Shown in pieces: positions 5,517 to 5,991 of a DNA stretch of 5,991 bases. Each line of letters opens with the position of its first letter. Positions within the stretch are counted from its first letter, which is position 1. The position numbers and the translations under genes were made by a program. Under the pieces are notes generated by a model. The model was given only the letters and a program-made list of their open reading frames with translations, did no database searches and had not been told where the DNA came from. The stretch lies in NCBI GenBank assembly GCA_026392145.1, contig JAPLCS010000066.1:1-5991 (forward strand), read 5' to 3'. The stretch comes from Fimbriimonadales bacterium (GTDB lineage: Bacteria; Armatimonadota; Fimbriimonadia; Fimbriimonadales; Fimbriimonadaceae).

Positions 5517-5536
5517 CTGAGAATCGGTGATTTCAG
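5517..5536. other. 20-bp bulged palindrome in the gcvH-trmD divergent intergenic region
   Basis: CTGA-G-AATC then GGT then GATT-TCAG pairs as an 8-bp stem with one bulged base. An overlapping 5-bp pair ACCGA/TCGGT spans 5512-5528. It sits between the two start codons and abuts the trmD -10 candidate, so it could be a shared operator. No regulator is identifiable. Confidence 0.3.
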
Positions 5537-5537
5537 A

Positions 5538-5543
5538 TATAGT
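5538..5543 (+). promoter_or_regulatory. Candidate -10 element of trmD
   Basis: TATAGT matches five of six bases of the -10 consensus and ends 8 nt before the trmD ATG. Transcription would start at or just before the start codon. No clear -35 and no Shine-Dalgarno sequence are visible, which suggests a leaderless or nearly leaderless mRNA. Confidence 0.4.
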
Positions 5544-5551
5544 GGTCAACA

Positions 5552-5991
5552 ATGGGGCAAAGTTTGCAAATTGGTTTCGTGACCTTGTTTCCGGATTGGA
5601 TCCATCATTCTCTCTCTCAAAGTATCACCGGAAGGGCGATTGCTCACGGGCATATTTCGGTACAAATTGAGAATCCAAGAAACTATTGTTACGACCCACA
5701 CAAGAAGGTTGACGATACGCCTTATGGTGGTCATCCGGGCATGCTTTTGAGAGCGGAACCAGTGGCGGTAGCGATAGACAAACTCACCGAGGCTTTTGGT
5801 GGCGAAAACGTTGCGGTGGTTTTTACCGAGCCTAGCGGTGTTCCATTCACTCAGACTGAAGCGAAGTCGTTGGCAGAGTTTGATTCGATTGTTTTTGTAT
5901 GCGGGCACTACGAGGGCATTGATCACAGGGTAGAGGAGACGTACGCCACCCATGTCTACACGATTGGCGACTATGTTTTGACCAATGGAGA
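5552..5991 (+). CDS. trmD: tRNA (guanine37-N1)-methyltransferase, N-terminal 146 codons, cut by window edge
   Basis: TrmD methylates G37 next to the anticodon of tRNAs read with G36, using S-adenosylmethionine bound in a trefoil knot; this prevents +1 frameshifting. Family landmarks are IGFVTLFPD (7-15), TGRAIAHGHI (26-35), DDTPYGGHPGML (54-65), FTEPSG (91-96), VCGHYEGIDHRV (116-127) and TIGDYVLTNGE (137-147). Two usually glycine positions differ: His61 in YGGGPGM and Asn145 in the LxGGE motif. ATG at 5552 is the first start after an in-frame TAG at 5540-5542. The frame stays open to the last base, so the rest of the gene lies outside. It is divergent from gcvH with a short gap and may head its own operon. 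There is no sign of damage in the visible part. Confidence 0.96.
   Translation, partial: MGQSLQIGFVTLFPDWIHHSLSQSITGRAIAHGHISVQIENPRNYCYDPHKKVDDTPYGGHPGMLLRAEPVAVAIDKLTEAFGGENVAVVFTEPSGVPFTQTEAKSLAEFDSIVFVCGHYEGIDHRVEETYATHVYTIGDYVLTNG

Noticed and set aside
5506..5551. Glycine riboswitch upstream of gcvH
   Set aside because: The gap to trmD is far too short for the conserved riboswitch core, and none of its motifs are seen.
5546..5953. Minus-strand open frame opposite trmD
   Set aside because: It is the antisense shadow of trmD, whose plus-strand translation shows all family motifs.

Overview
The window is bacterial. It holds six protein genes (one cut by the right edge), one tRNA, and a compact recombinase cassette bounded by long inverted repeats. 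By eye the base composition of the housekeeping genes is near 50% GC; the cassette arms and its left interior are clearly richer in AT. The P-protein of the glycine cleavage system is split into two genes, gcvPB has a near-perfect Shine-Dalgarno site, and the tRNA encodes its own CCA end. These fit many bacterial phyla, and I cannot place the organism further from sequence alone.

Layout. Positions 1-1030 are a small serine recombinase gene (minus strand, 196-894) between two arms that are exact reverse complements of each other for at least 117 bp (1-117 and 914-1030). The left arm is still matching at the first base of the window, so its outer end is not seen. Positions 1031-1208 are an intergenic stretch with a three-copy, 13-bp-period repeat. 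Positions 1209-2039 (plus) encode a DUF1460 / NlpC-P60-like putative amidase with a likely signal peptide. A tRNA with anticodon CAT follows at 2143-2218 (plus), most likely the lysidine-modified isoleucine tRNA rather than methionine. A convincing intrinsic terminator for the minus strand lies at 2256-2291.

The right half is a minus-strand operon, gcvH -> gcvPA -> gcvPB. It encodes the lipoyl carrier and both halves of glycine decarboxylase. The genes are tightly packed: 4 nt between gcvH and the preferred gcvPA start, and a 4-nt ATGA overlap into gcvPB. gcvT is not in the window. trmD, the tRNA m1G37 methyltransferase, starts 52 bp from gcvH on the plus strand and runs off the right edge.

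The most unusual object is the inverted-repeat recombinase cassette. A serine recombinase of invertase/resolvase type, alone between perfect inverted arms that carry a 26-bp imperfect palindrome, suggests a self-inverting DNA segment or a minimal mobile element. Which of these it is cannot be decided from one sequence. No CRISPR array, riboswitch or replication origin is evident.
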